Below, piece after piece: positions 45,660-54,905 of a DNA stretch of 64,000 bases. Every line of letters begins with the position of its first letter. Position 1 is the first letter of the stretch. The translations under genes and the position numbers were made by a program. The DNA is taken from NCBI RefSeq assembly GCF_023824315.1, contig NZ_CP098732.1:1364001-1428000 (forward strand), given 5' to 3'. The notes beneath the pieces were generated by a model, which ran no database searches, was not told the origin of the DNA, and saw only the letters and a program-made list of their open reading frames with translations. This DNA comes from Acinetobacter tibetensis. GTDB lineage: Bacteria; Pseudomonadota; Gammaproteobacteria; Pseudomonadales; Moraxellaceae.

Positions 45660-46186
45660 ATGAGTGATCAACATTTTGATTTTGATCAGATTGTCATCGG
45701 ATCTGGTTTTGGTGGCTCGGTCAGTGCGCTACGCTTAAGTGAAAAAGGCTATAACGTCCTGATCTTAGAGAAGGGTTTACGCCGTGAAGACCATGATTTT
45801 CCAACCACCAATTTAGATACCAAAAATTATTTATGGATGCCTGAGTTAGGGTTCAAAGGCACCATGCAATTTACCTTTACCAGTAAGACAACCATTTTAC
45901 ATGGTGTAGGCGTGACCAATCGAATGGTGTGGTGGATTTTACAGGGCAAGTCTTCGGCTATAAAAACCTACGTGTGATTGATGGCTCAATTGTTCCGGGG
46001 AATTTAGGGGTAAATCCATCTTTAACCATCACAGCACTATCAGAATTCGCCATGAGCCAAATTCCAGTCTTTTCTGAAGAAAAAGCGTCTCAAATCAAGC
46101 GTATTCAGTTTAGTCAGCCTTTAGCAGGACAAGTATCCGAGTTAGACGGTACAGGTGACTTGGCAATTGCATTAACTCAAGTCTAA
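45660..46186 (+). pseudogene. GMC oxidoreductase remnant with large internal deletion
   Basis: Two fragments of one gene lie in different frames. Bases 45660-45915 encode the N-terminal FAD-binding part (IVIGSGFGGSVSALRL, then TTILHGVGV). Bases 45929-46186 encode the C-terminal end ([20 protein letters not shown] and [14 protein letters not shown]) of a cholesterol-oxidase-like GMC oxidoreductase. Intact relatives have 500 or more residues, so the central substrate domain, several hundred residues, is missing and the join is out of frame. The product cannot be functional. The neighbours suggest the intact gene served alcohol oxidation with the aldehyde dehydrogenase. Confidence 0.85.
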
Positions 46187-46692
46187 TAGATTCAATATTT
46201 GACCTATGACTCAATGGGGAGTTATGGGTTAAATTATCCAATATATTGTTTTATTGAAGAATTTTTTAGTATTTTTTCAAGACTAAAACTAAGTTTAAAC
46301 TATAATCAATTTCATTTGAGTGAATTAAAAAATTGGAGATGGTCATTTTGTACTTTATATATTTTAATAAAATATAATTATTTTAAGTGTTTGGCATGTA
46401 TTTATTTTGGTTTCTTGGATTAGGCTTTATAAAAGATCTCATCAGCAATTGGTGGGTATAATGAATAGTGTAAAAGATAACAATTTTCAGTTAGGTTTTT
46501 TGATCTTTCGTTTAAATATATTGTTTTGTATCTTAAATCTCATGTAATAAAGCTGAAATAATATAAGCATCTGAATATAAAAATAAATAAATTATTAAGA
46601 GTTATGGTTGTCATAAAATTGTCATAAAGATTTAAGTAAATTTTAAGTTTCAAAACTTATTTTTTAATGAATTAATTTATGGCGAGATGACT
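46187..46692. other. AT-rich spacer before the hemolysin-family gene
   Basis: This stretch is notably richer in A and T than the flanking genes. A 74-codon frame at 46199-46423 has no ribosome-binding site and no recognisable product. The right end should contain the promoter of the operon at 46693, including TTGTCATAAA repeats near 46610-46628. It may mark a junction left by the deletion or an insertion event. Confidence 0.5.
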
Positions 46693-47448
46693 ATGACGAC
46701 ATTCATCTTTGGGACAGATTTTTCAACCAAATTTAATGGTCTGAATTATTATAAGAATCATCTAGTTTATAAAAATTCTACAGCAAAGCTAGAACATTTA
46801 AATCTATTAGACAACCAGAAAACCTATCAAATTGTATCACATCAAAAAAAGATGATGCTCCATATTCATGCTGTGCAAGAAAGTCAACCTGAGCGAAAAC
46901 AGGTGGAAGCTTTTATCAGTACTAAGTATCAGGAAATGCATAAAGCAACATTGTCACATTTTTCCTCCACCTTATTTGTGGGGGAATTTCAGCATCAAAC
47001 TCAAGTGGCGATAGGCATTGAACCGCTCAAATCCCATCAGGCATTTTTAGAACAGTATCTCGTACAGCCGATTGAACAGACGTTAACAAAAATGATTCAA
47101 CGCGATGTAGCTCGAGAAAAGATTATTGAAATTGGCAATCTTGCTTCTCAGAACATGGAATACGCCAAAATGATGGTGGCATTTTTGGTGTTCTATCTCA
47201 CGGTAGCGGAAGTCGAGTGGGCGGTATGTACGGGTACGATTGCCGTACGCTATGTATTACAGCAAATGGGGTTGCATTTTCATGTATTAGAAAAAGCAAA
47301 TCCTGAAGTGTTGGGTGAAGCCAAAAAACAATGGGGTAATTACTATCAACAAAAACCATTGGTGTTGGCAATTAATGTTGCTGATGCTTTGGCTGTGACC
47401 CAGCAACATTATGATTTCAAAGTGAATCGTGCTGCAATCCGTGGGTGA
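46693..47448 (+). CDS. Thermostable hemolysin (T_hemolysin) family protein
   Basis: A 251-residue protein of the T_hemolysin family, which shares the acetyltransferase-like fold of acyl-homoserine-lactone synthases. Visible marks are ERKQVEAFISTKYQEMHKA, EQYLVQPIEQTL and REKIIEIGNLASQNM. The name comes from a Vibrio protein; most members lack any shown hemolytic activity, and there is no signal peptide here. In an operon with an acyl-activating ligase, an oxygenase and an SDR it is more likely an acyl- or aminoacyl-transferring biosynthetic enzyme. GGCGAG six bases before the ATG at 46693 decides the start over the ATG at 46687. Confidence 0.8.
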   Translation: MTTFIFGTDFSTKFNGLNYYKNHLVYKNSTAKLEHLNLLDNQKTYQIVSHQKKMMLHIHAVQESQPERKQVEAFISTKYQEMHKATLSHFSSTLFVGEFQHQTQVAIGIEPLKSHQAFLEQYLVQPIEQTLTKMIQRDVAREKIIEIGNLASQNMEYAKMMVAFLVFYLTVAEVEWAVCTGTIAVRYVLQQMGLHFHVLEKANPEVLGEAKKQWGNYYQQKPLVLAINVADALAVTQQHYDFKVNRAAIRG

Positions 47449-47453
47449 AGTCT

Positions 47454-48977
47454 ATGAATCAACTTTTTGATGTTATTGCAGCGTACGCTAAGCAAATGCC
47501 TAAACGTGAAGCGATTGTGACCGAAGTACGTACAGTAAGTTATGTAGAACTTCATCATGCTGTAGAACGCCTCAGTAAGGAACTGGGGCTGTTACAGACG
47601 CAGAAACTTGCGATCTGGGGCATGAACAGTATTGATTGGGTGTTGATTGATTTAGCTGCTAAAAAAGCAGGGATTACCGTGATCCCGATCCCTCTATTTT
47701 TTAGTGCTCAGCAGATTTTACATCTGTTAAAAGACAGTGCAGTCGATACGATTTTTATGGCAGATGTAAATCTTACCTTGTCAGCGTATCACCTTGATTG
47801 TGTGGCACAAAATCATACATGGTTGCATACCTTGAATGAGCAAGGCCATATTCAACAATTACTTAATGCTGAACAGGCTTCTGGCACTTTTATTCGTTTA
47901 AATGTAACTGCACCCACAACGATGGATTCAGCCGTTCCCGCAAAGATTACGTATACCTCAGGCAGCACGGGCACACCTAAAGGGGTATGTCTGGCGGAAG
48001 ACACGATTCAGTCGATTACAGAATCGCTCAGTGCAGCATTACAGTCGAGCCAATTGGGACGACATCTATGTTTGATTCCCTTCGCTACTTTATTGGAAAA
48101 CATTGCAGGGATTTATGTTGCCTTGAATATGGGGCGTTCAATCGTTGTAGGGAATGTCAGTCATTTTGGACTGGTGTCGAATCATGAGTTTAAGGTGGAA
48201 AACTTTGCAGCTACGGTGCAGCAATACCAGATTCAGAGCGTGATTTTATTGCCGCAAATGCTCAAGGCAATGGTGGAATATATTCAGCAATTTGGTGCTC
48301 AGGCTTTTGCGAGTTTGAAATTTATTGCAGTGGGTGGTGGTAAGGTTTCGCCCGATTTATTGTTGCAGTCGCAACAGTTGAATTTGCCTGTTTATGAAGG
48401 TTATGGACTATCAGAATGCGCTTCGGTGGTTAGCCTAAATCTGCCGAATGCCAGAAAAATTGGCAGTGTAGGCAAACCATTACCTCATGTAGATGTACAA
48501 ATTGCGGACAATGGTGAAGTGATTGTACGCGGCAATGCCATGCAGGGTTATCTCAATGAGGTCGCAGTCGATCCTCTGATTCACACAGGTGATGCTGGTT
48601 TTTTTGATGAAGACGGTTACCTGTTTATTACGGGGCGTATCAAGCAAATTATTGTCAGTAGTTTTGGGCGAAATATTTCACCTGAATGGGTGGAATCGAA
48701 TGGTTCGAGTGAGCCAGAAATTAATCAGATTGCCATTTTTGGTGAAGCACAGCCTTATCTTTCTGCGGTGATTTATGCCAAAGACAATATTTCGGATGGC
48801 ATGTTAGCGCAAGCGATACAGAAAGCGAATGACCGCATGCCTGACTATGCCCAAATTAAGCAATGGTATCGATCATCAGAACCATTTTCACTGAATAATC
48901 AGATGTTAACCGACAACGGGAAATTGAGACGCAACGAAATTAAAAAGCAATTTGGGCAGTATTTATCGCTTCAATGA
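47454..48977 (+). CDS. AMP-forming acyl/aryl-CoA ligase-like enzyme
   Basis: A 507-residue ANL-superfamily adenylating enzyme. The P-loop TSGSTGTPKG is at residues 168-177. YGLSECASVV, TGDAGFFDEDGYLFITGR and the C-terminal catalytic lysine region NGKLRRNEIKK are present, so it should be active. It activates a carboxylic acid as the adenylate and perhaps the CoA thioester. Compared with fatty-acyl-CoA ligases it is short. It overlaps or abuts the hemolysin-family gene (GTGA overlap if the GTG at 47445 is used). The substrate is unknown; it likely supplies an activated acid to the partner enzyme. Confidence 0.82.
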   Translation: MNQLFDVIAAYAKQMPKREAIVTEVRTVSYVELHHAVERLSKELGLLQTQKLAIWGMNSIDWVLIDLAAKKAGITVIPIPLFFSAQQILHLLKDSAVDTIFMADVNLTLSAYHLDCVAQNHTWLHTLNEQGHIQQLLNAEQASGTFIRLNVTAPTTMDSAVPAKITYTSGSTGTPKGVCLAEDTIQSITESLSAALQSSQLGRHLCLIPFATLLENIAGIYVALNMGRSIVVGNVSHFGLVSNHEFKVENFAATVQQYQIQSVILLPQMLKAMVEYIQQFGAQAFASLKFIAVGGGKVSPDLLLQSQQLNLPVYEGYGLSECASVVSLNLPNARKIGSVGKPLPHVDVQIADNGEVIVRGNAMQGYLNEVAVDPLIHTGDAGFFDEDGYLFITGRIKQIIVSSFGRNISPEWVESNGSSEPEINQIAIFGEAQPYLSAVIYAKDNISDGMLAQAIQKANDRMPDYAQIKQWYRSSEPFSLNNQMLTDNGKLRRNEIKKQFGQYLSLQ

Positions 48978-49067
48978 GCTGTCGTTCAGCTAAGCAAGCG
49001 ATAGCCGCAATAAGACCTGAAGATTTAATTTCAAAGCATAAAATTTCACTAAACAGTGAGTAAAGAT

Positions 49068-49946
49068 ATGAATATTGAACAATCCATATTTGACCTTGAG
49101 CAGAGTCGTAGTTACTCAGCTTCAAGTCATGCAGAAATCAAGAATACCTTACGTGAGCAAGGTTGGATTTTACTCAGACATGAACATTATGACGTGCACC
49201 ATTTTAGTGAGTTGATGACAGCTTTATGTCAAAAGCTGACCTATGACCCTGCCCGTGAAAATATCACACAACAATCTCAGAAAGTGGATGCAGGCACTCA
49301 GGCAGTTGGGCTGCATATTGAAAATGGTTCAACGCCATTACCTCCAGATATTATTGCTTTTTTTAGTGAAGTTAGCGCTTCTCAAGGTTCGCAAACCACT
49401 GTATGTGATGGACATGCAGTATGGAAAAACTTATCTGAGCCGTTAAAACAAAAATTTGCCGCACCGATGACCATTAGCCGTTATTTACCAAAACAGATTT
49501 GGCAGAAATATGTGGCGACTGCTTTCAATATTGCGGAAGCGAACTCAGTGACTTGGCAAGAGTTGAACCAATTTATTCAGATGATTCCAGGACAAACGAT
49601 TACTCCATCTCACGATGAAGGTGTGGAATACCACCTGCAAATGAATATGATTCGCCGAGATAATTTGAAAGGTGTACCTGCATTTGCCAATACCATTTTA
49701 GGACCATCTTATAATTATCAAAAACCGAAATTCACCTTTGCTGATGGCCGCATTATTAGCGAAGAACTGATTGCAGAACTTACGGAACTGTGCGAACAGC
49801 ATACGCAGGAAATTGACTGGCAAGATGGTGATGTTGCGATTATCGACAACAAACGTTTTATGCATGGTCGACGTGAAATTTTAGTCCCTCTTGAGCAGCG
49901 TAAACTCTATATCAGTATGGGTTTAGGGTTGAATGAAAGATTTTAA
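49068..49946 (+). CDS. TauD/TfdA-like Fe(II)/2-oxoglutarate-dependent dioxygenase
   Basis: A 292-residue protein with the TauD-type jelly-roll fold. The probable iron ligands are His83 and Glu85 (HxE, as in clavaminate synthase) and His266 in FMHGRRE, with Arg268 or Arg269 nearby for 2-oxoglutarate. Hydroxylation, desaturation or decarboxylation of a small or carrier-bound substrate is expected. The ATG at 49068 is preferred over a GTG at 49056 because the only purine-rich site (GTGAG) lies before it. It is third in the operon. Confidence 0.8.
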   Translation: MNIEQSIFDLEQSRSYSASSHAEIKNTLREQGWILLRHEHYDVHHFSELMTALCQKLTYDPARENITQQSQKVDAGTQAVGLHIENGSTPLPPDIIAFFSEVSASQGSQTTVCDGHAVWKNLSEPLKQKFAAPMTISRYLPKQIWQKYVATAFNIAEANSVTWQELNQFIQMIPGQTITPSHDEGVEYHLQMNMIRRDNLKGVPAFANTILGPSYNYQKPKFTFADGRIISEELIAELTELCEQHTQEIDWQDGDVAIIDNKRFMHGRREILVPLEQRKLYISMGLGLNERF

Positions 49947-49982
49947 GCAGCAAGCTTTTATAAAATTAGAGTGAGTACAGTT

Positions 49983-50807
49983 ATGTCAAATTTAACCGCA
50001 GTGATTGTTGGGGCAACAGGTGGCATAGGCAAAGCCATCGTTGAGAATTTATGCAAAAACAATGTGAATGTAGTTTTGGTGGCACGTAATGCCAAAGCAT
50101 TACAAACCATGCAGTTAGAACTTAAAGCGCAATATCCGCAATTAAAGCTACAAAGTCTGTGTTGCGATTTGAGCGATACCGAGAGTCGTGAGCAATTTAT
50201 TCAAGCACTGACGCAGCAAAAGATTCAGATCAATTATTATATTAACAATGCAGGGGTGAATGATTTTTCTTTGTTTAGCCACCAGTCGAGTGAAGCGATT
50301 GAACAAATGATGCTGATTAATGTGGTGTACCCACTACAATTAATTCAGCACATTATTCCATTAATGTCGAAAACCGCACCAAGCCAGATTATTAATATGG
50401 GATCGACTTTTGGCAGCATTGGTTACCCAGGTTATGTGAGCTACTGTGCCAGTAAATTTGCCTTGCGCGGTGCAACCGAAGCCTTGGCACGTGAATATTC
50501 CAACTCACCAATTCAGTTTAAATACTTTTCACCTCGGGCAACCGCTACTACCATGAACAGTCCAGTGGTGGTAGAAATGAATGCCAAGTTGGGTGTAAAA
50601 ATGGATAGTCCTGTTTTTGTAGCTGAAGAGTTGTATCAATTTTTACAGAACGACAAGTTGTACTATCAAGTCGGGTATCCTGAAAAAATCTTTGTCAAAG
50701 TGAATCAGATATTACCCAATGTGGTGTCGAGTTCGATTCAAAAAGACATTGATAAAATTCAAAGTTTTGCAGAGTTAAATCATTCAAAAATCACGACGGC
50801 TTCATAA
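49983..50807 (+). CDS. Short-chain dehydrogenase of the hemolysin-family operon
   Basis: A 274-residue SDR of the SDR_c/ketoacyl-reductase-like type. The cofactor motif GATGGIG is at residues 10-16. Catalytic residues are Ser141, Tyr154 and Lys158. It is last in the four-gene set. Two hairpins follow and end transcription before the convergent mdcY gene. It probably reduces or oxidises the product of the other three enzymes. Confidence 0.82.
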   Translation: MSNLTAVIVGATGGIGKAIVENLCKNNVNVVLVARNAKALQTMQLELKAQYPQLKLQSLCCDLSDTESREQFIQALTQQKIQINYYINNAGVNDFSLFSHQSSEAIEQMMLINVVYPLQLIQHIIPLMSKTAPSQIINMGSTFGSIGYPGYVSYCASKFALRGATEALAREYSNSPIQFKYFSPRATATTMNSPVVVEMNAKLGVKMDSPVFVAEELYQFLQNDKLYYQVGYPEKIFVKVNQILPNVVSSSIQKDIDKIQSFAELNHSKITTAS

Positions 50808-50858
50808 ACAGGAGCCGTTTTAAGTGGCTGAACTGACGAGCACCCAGATTGGTGCTCG
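50796..50858. terminator. Two terminator hairpins between SDR gene and mdcY
   Basis: ACGGCT/AGCCGT (50796-50818), followed by TTTAAG, overlaps the SDR stop region. CGAGCACC/GGTGCTCG (50837-50858) with loop CAGATT stands alone. Together they separate the convergent genes. Confidence 0.65.
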
Positions 50859-50873
50859 AATCTCTACAAAAGA

Positions 50874-51548
50874 CTAACTTTTGGGCTGAATGCTCTCGAT
50901 TGTCGAAATAAAATCCGTAAATTTCTCACCTTGAATGACCACATGCGCTTTCAGCAAAGCCTCAGCTTCTTGTTCATGACCTGCAAAAATGGCGTCTAAA
51001 ATTGCGCTATGTTCTGAAAAAGAATGATTCATTCGATGGTTGACACGGAGTTGTAGGCGACGATAGGGATGCAAACGTTTGTGTAAAGTACACGCTTGCT
51101 CAATTAAAAAGGCATTATGGCTGGCGTGGTAAATGGCAAAGTGAAATAAACGGTTAGCCTCATAATAATTTTCCGAATCATTTTGCTTTAAATAATCCTG
51201 ACACAATAGATGCAAACGCTGTAATTCTTGTTTTTCTTCAGGTTGAATGCGCCGTGCGGCCAAACGTCCACACATGGCTTCTAATTCAGCCATCACCTCG
51301 AACATTTCACAGAGGGTGAGTGAGTTAATGGTCGGAATAATGGCGCCACGACGTGGACGAATTTCAACCAATCCTTCAGCGGCCAATAGCTTTAATGCCT
51401 CACGAATCGGGGTACGTGAAGCCCCATAGCGTTCGCAAAGTTCTTGTTCATCTAGCTTAGTTCCGGGCAGGAAAAAGCCATAAATAATATCATCCTCTAA
51501 CTTTTTACTAATTTGAATAGAAAGAGGAAGTTCCGCAATTGAAGTCAT
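50874..51548 (-). CDS. mdcY: GntR/FadR-type repressor MdcY
   Basis: A 224-residue GntR-family regulator with an N-terminal winged helix (ERYGASRTPIREALKLLAAEGLVEIRPRRGA) and a helical FCD effector domain. It is divergent from the malonate genes. In A. calcoaceticus MdcY represses the mdc operon and binds ATTGTATACAAT; that exact sequence is present just upstream here (51561-51572). Malonate or a derivative is the expected inducer. Confidence 0.88.
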   Translation of the reverse strand: MTSIAELPLSIQISKKLEDDIIYGFFLPGTKLDEQELCERYGASRTPIREALKLLAAEGLVEIRPRRGAIIPTINSLTLCEMFEVMAELEAMCGRLAARRIQPEEKQELQRLHLLCQDYLKQNDSENYYEANRLFHFAIYHASHNAFLIEQACTLHKRLHPYRRLQLRVNHRMNHSFSEHSAILDAIFAGHEQEAEALLKAHVVIQGEKFTDFISTIESIQPKS

Positions 51549-51560
51549 ACATCACCAAAA

Positions 51561-51602
51561 ATTGTATACAATTTATGTTTATTTGAGTACAAAATATTGT
51601 AC
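51561..51602. promoter_or_regulatory. MdcY operators
   Basis: ATTGTATACAAT (51561-51572) is a perfect 12-bp palindrome equal to the remembered MdcY target. A second dyad, GTACAAAATATTGTAC (51587-51602), lies 14 bp further. They sit between mdcY and mdcL. Confidence 0.82.
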
Positions 51603-51684
51603 ACTGGATACAGATAAGCTATAACTATAGCAAATTATAAGTCAGATTATTAGAAGCGCTGCATGATCCAGGGAGGATTCAGCA

Positions 51685-52086
51685 ATGATTATTTACGGAA
51701 CAGCTATATTGGCAGTCTGCCATTTACTTGGTGTTTATCTAGGCAATGCACTCGGTATTGCACTCGGTGTTCAAGCCAATGTAGGTGGTGTGGCCATCGC
51801 CATGATTTTATTAATTCTATCGAAGGAACTGTTAGCTAAACGCGGGCACTTACCTCAAGTGACTCAATTTGGTGTGTTGTACTGGTCAGGTATGTATATC
51901 CCGATTGTTGTTGCAATGTCGGCAGGCCAAAACGTCGTTGCTGCTATGTCAGGCGGGATGTTGGGTCTGATTGTTTCGCTTGCGTCTTTGATTGGCACAG
52001 TCTTGGTGATTCGTTGGTTGAATAAATCCAGTGGCGACTATGAAAGCTATGAATGGGCTGTAGAGCAGACTGAAAAAGCCACTTAA
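51685..52086 (+). CDS. mdcL: Malonate transporter subunit MadL-type
   Basis: A 133-residue membrane protein with four predicted helices. It corresponds to MadL/MdcL, the small subunit of the two-part malonate:cation symporter. It opens the operon in the mdcLMACDEGBH order. GGGAGGATTC precedes the ATG, a strong ribosome-binding site. It needs the MadM-type subunit encoded next. Confidence 0.88.
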   Translation: MIIYGTAILAVCHLLGVYLGNALGIALGVQANVGGVAIAMILLILSKELLAKRGHLPQVTQFGVLYWSGMYIPIVVAMSAGQNVVAAMSGGMLGLIVSLASLIGTVLVIRWLNKSSGDYESYEWAVEQTEKAT

Positions 52087-52149
52087 GGACAAGGGTGTTG
52101 TCATAACACGAAATAACAATCAGTTGTACGGTTACAAGGAAGAAACACA

Positions 52150-52911
52150 ATGGAAGAAATAATTACGGTTTTTACCAAAAATGCCCTCGTCGCGGCGCTC
52201 GCAGTGACTGGTTTGATGATGTATGTGTCGCATCTTTTGTCGAAATATCTCACCAAAGGGAAGTTACAAAGCTCAGCCATCGCCATCACTATGGGGTTGG
52301 TCTTGGCTTATTTCGCAGGGATTTATACTCAAGGTGAAAAGGGCATTTCAGATATCGCCATTTTCTCAGGTTTTGCTTTACTCGGTGGTGCCATGATTCG
52401 TGACTTGGCCATTGCATCAACGGCGTTTGAAGTCGACGTTAAAGAAGTGAAAAAAGCAGGAAAGGTGGGCTTGATCGCGCTTGCACTTGGCTGCGTGATT
52501 CCATTTTTGATTGGTGCAATGGTGGCATGGTTAATGGGCTATAAAGATCCCGTTTCGATGACTACGATTGGCGCAGGTGCGATGACCTATATCGTTGGGC
52601 CTGTGACTGGTTCAGCCATTGGTGCAAGCTCAGAAGTGATTGCATTATCAATTGCAATTGGTCTGATCAAGGCGGTGTTTTTTATGGTGGGTACACCGTT
52701 GTTCGCAAAATTTATGTATCTCAAAAGTCCACGTTCTGCCATGGTTTTTGGTGGAATGGCGGGAACGACCAGTGGTACAGCAGCAGGTTTGGCAGGAACT
52801 GATGTACGTTTAGTACCCTATGGTGCATTGGTCGCAACCTTCTATACCGGTCTTGGTTGTTTACTTGGGCCATCTGTATTTTTTCTCACAATTAATGCCA
52901 TCTTCGGCTAA
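52150..52911 (+). CDS. mdcM: Malonate transporter subunit MadM-type
   Basis: A 253-residue membrane protein with about seven helices and glycine-rich loops (MVFGGMAGTTSGTAAGLAGTDVRLVPYG). It is the large subunit of the malonate carrier. AAGGAAGAAAC precedes the start. Together with MdcL it imports malonate for the decarboxylase. Confidence 0.88.
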   Translation: MEEIITVFTKNALVAALAVTGLMMYVSHLLSKYLTKGKLQSSAIAITMGLVLAYFAGIYTQGEKGISDIAIFSGFALLGGAMIRDLAIASTAFEVDVKEVKKAGKVGLIALALGCVIPFLIGAMVAWLMGYKDPVSMTTIGAGAMTYIVGPVTGSAIGASSEVIALSIAIGLIKAVFFMVGTPLFAKFMYLKSPRSAMVFGGMAGTTSGTAAGLAGTDVRLVPYGALVATFYTGLGCLLGPSVFFLTINAIFG

Positions 52912-52932
52912 GCACAGCATAAAGGTGACCCC

Positions 52933-54588
52933 ATGAACCAAATGGTTAAGACACGCTTATGGGATAAGCAGCGCACCCGTCGACAAGAAAAACTGAATCT
53001 TGCCAAAGAAAAAGGTTTTGCAAAACAAGTTGAGCATGCTCGGGTGATTGAACTTTTGGAAACGGTGATTTCCAGTGGTGATCGCGTTTGTTTGGAAGGT
53101 AATAACCAAAAGCAGGCCGATTTTCTCTCCAAGAGCTTAAGTCAATGTAATCCAGATGTGGTGAATAATTTACATATCGTACAGTCTGTATTGGCTTTAC
53201 CCAGCCACATAGATGTCTTTGAAAAAGGCATTGCCTCTAAGGTTGATTTTTCCTTTGCTGGCCCACAGAGTTTGCGTCTGGCTCAATTGGTTCAGCAGCA
53301 AAAAATCAGTATTGGATCAATTCATACCTATTTAGAGTTATATGGTCGCTACTTTATCGACCTAACGCCAAATGTATGTTTAATCACAGCACATGCGGCA
53401 GACCGTGAGGGCAACCTCTATACGGGTGCGAATACCGAAGATACCCCTGCAATTATTGAAGCGACTGCATTTAAAAGCGGCATTGTGATTGCACAGGTCA
53501 ATGAAATTGTCGATAAGTTACCACGTGTGGATGTGCCTGCGGATTGGGTCGATTTTTATATTGAAAGTCCCAAGCACAACTATATAGAACCGTTATTTAC
53601 CCGTGATCCTGCACAAATTACTGAAGTGCAAATTTTAATGGCAATGATGGTGATTAAAGGCATCTATGCGCCTTATCAAATTCAACGCTTAAATCATGGC
53701 ATTGGTTTTGATACCGCGGCGATAGAACTTTTACTGCCTACCTATGGAGCATCATTAGGACTAAAGGGACAGATTTGTACCAATTGGGCTTTGAATCCGC
53801 ACCCAACTTTAATTCCAGCGATTGAAAGTGGATTTGTCGAATCGATCCATAGCTTCGGTTCTGAAGTCGGGATGGAAGACTATATTAAAGAACGTCCAGA
53901 TGTGTTCTTTACGGGTAGTGATGGCAGCATGCGCTCCAATCGTGCCTTTAGTCAAACCGCAGGTTTATACGCCTGTGATCTGTTCATTGGTTCGACGCTA
54001 CAAATTGACTTACAGGGCAACAGTTCAACTGCAACCGTAGACCGTATTTCTGGTTTTGGGGGTGCACCGAATATGGGTTCTGACCCGCATGGACGTCGTC
54101 ATGCCAGTTATGCTTATACCAAAGCAGGCCGTGAAGCGGTCGATGGAAAACTGATTAAAGGACGTAAGTTGGTGGTGCAATTGGTGGAAACCTACCGTGA
54201 ACATATGCATCCCGTTTTTGTTGAAGAGTTAGATGCGTGGCAGTTGCAGGACAAAATGGAGAGTGAACTCCCGCCAATCATGATTTATGGCGAAGATGTA
54301 ACGCATATTGTGACGGAAGAAGGGATTGCCAACTTGCTGTTATGTCGGACTCCAGAAGAACGGGAACAAGCCATTCGTGGTGTGGCAGGTTATACCCCAG
54401 TGGGGATGCAGCGTGATGAGGCCAAAGTGGAAGAATTACGTCAGCGCGGCATTATTCAACGTCCAGAAGATTTGGGCATCGATCCAACACAAGTGAGCCG
54501 TGATTTGTTGGCAGCAAAATCGGTGAAAGATTTAGTTAAATGGTCGGGTGGTTTATATAGTCCCCCAAGTCGCTTTAGAAACTGGTGA
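52933..54588 (+). CDS. mdcA: Malonate decarboxylase alpha subunit
   Basis: A 551-residue acetyl-S-ACP:malonate ACP transferase. Typical segments are GNNQKQADFLSK, NVCLITAHAADREGNLYTGANTEDTP and GFGGAPNMGSDPHGRRHASYAYTKAGRE. It moves the ACP thiol from acetyl to malonyl in the first half-reaction. The next gene (mdcC) overlaps its stop by a GTGA sequence if the GTG start is used. Confidence 0.93.
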   Translation: MNQMVKTRLWDKQRTRRQEKLNLAKEKGFAKQVEHARVIELLETVISSGDRVCLEGNNQKQADFLSKSLSQCNPDVVNNLHIVQSVLALPSHIDVFEKGIASKVDFSFAGPQSLRLAQLVQQQKISIGSIHTYLELYGRYFIDLTPNVCLITAHAADREGNLYTGANTEDTPAIIEATAFKSGIVIAQVNEIVDKLPRVDVPADWVDFYIESPKHNYIEPLFTRDPAQITEVQILMAMMVIKGIYAPYQIQRLNHGIGFDTAAIELLLPTYGASLGLKGQICTNWALNPHPTLIPAIESGFVESIHSFGSEVGMEDYIKERPDVFFTGSDGSMRSNRAFSQTAGLYACDLFIGSTLQIDLQGNSSTATVDRISGFGGAPNMGSDPHGRRHASYAYTKAGREAVDGKLIKGRKLVVQLVETYREHMHPVFVEELDAWQLQDKMESELPPIMIYGEDVTHIVTEEGIANLLLCRTPEEREQAIRGVAGYTPVGMQRDEAKVEELRQRGIIQRPEDLGIDPTQVSRDLLAAKSVKDLVKWSGGLYSPPSRFRNW

Positions 54589-54593
54589 TCGAC

Positions 54594-54902
54594 ATGGAAA
54601 AGTTAAAATTTGAATTGCAATCAGCACCGCTGAGCGCTGAACAAGCAGCGGTTATTTGTGGTGTGGTTGGTTCTGGAAATTTAGAAGTTTTGGTTTCACA
54701 GCATGATCAGGCAGATATTTGTCAGATTGAAGTCACGACATCAGCCGTCGGTTTTCAACATGTTTGGCAGTCTGTACTGAATGAATTTGCACAACGTCAT
54801 GCGGTAGCAGGGCTTAAATTTCAGTTAAATGATATGGGCGCGACCCCAGCGGTGGTGAACCTGCGCTTAAGCCAAGCATTATCTATGTTTAAGGGAGTAT
54901 AG
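54594..54902 (+). CDS. mdcC: Malonate decarboxylase acyl-carrier protein (delta subunit)
   Basis: A 102-residue ACP with a 2'-(5''-triphosphoribosyl)-3'-dephospho-CoA arm. The likely attachment serine is Ser27 in VVGSGNLEVL. The ATG at 54594 matches the usual MEKL N-terminus. It lies 5 bp after the mdcA stop. Confidence 0.9.
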   Translation: MEKLKFELQSAPLSAEQAAVICGVVGSGNLEVLVSQHDQADICQIEVTTSAVGFQHVWQSVLNEFAQRHAVAGLKFQLNDMGATPAVVNLRLSQALSMFKGV

Positions 54903-54905
54903 AAC

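Noticed and set aside
46199..46423. Open frame of 74 codons in the AT-rich spacer
   Set aside because: No ribosome-binding site, composition typical of AT-rich noncoding DNA, no family resemblance.
46693..47448. Secreted hemolysin toxin
   Set aside because: No signal peptide or membrane-inserting segment; the fold and operon point to a biosynthetic role.
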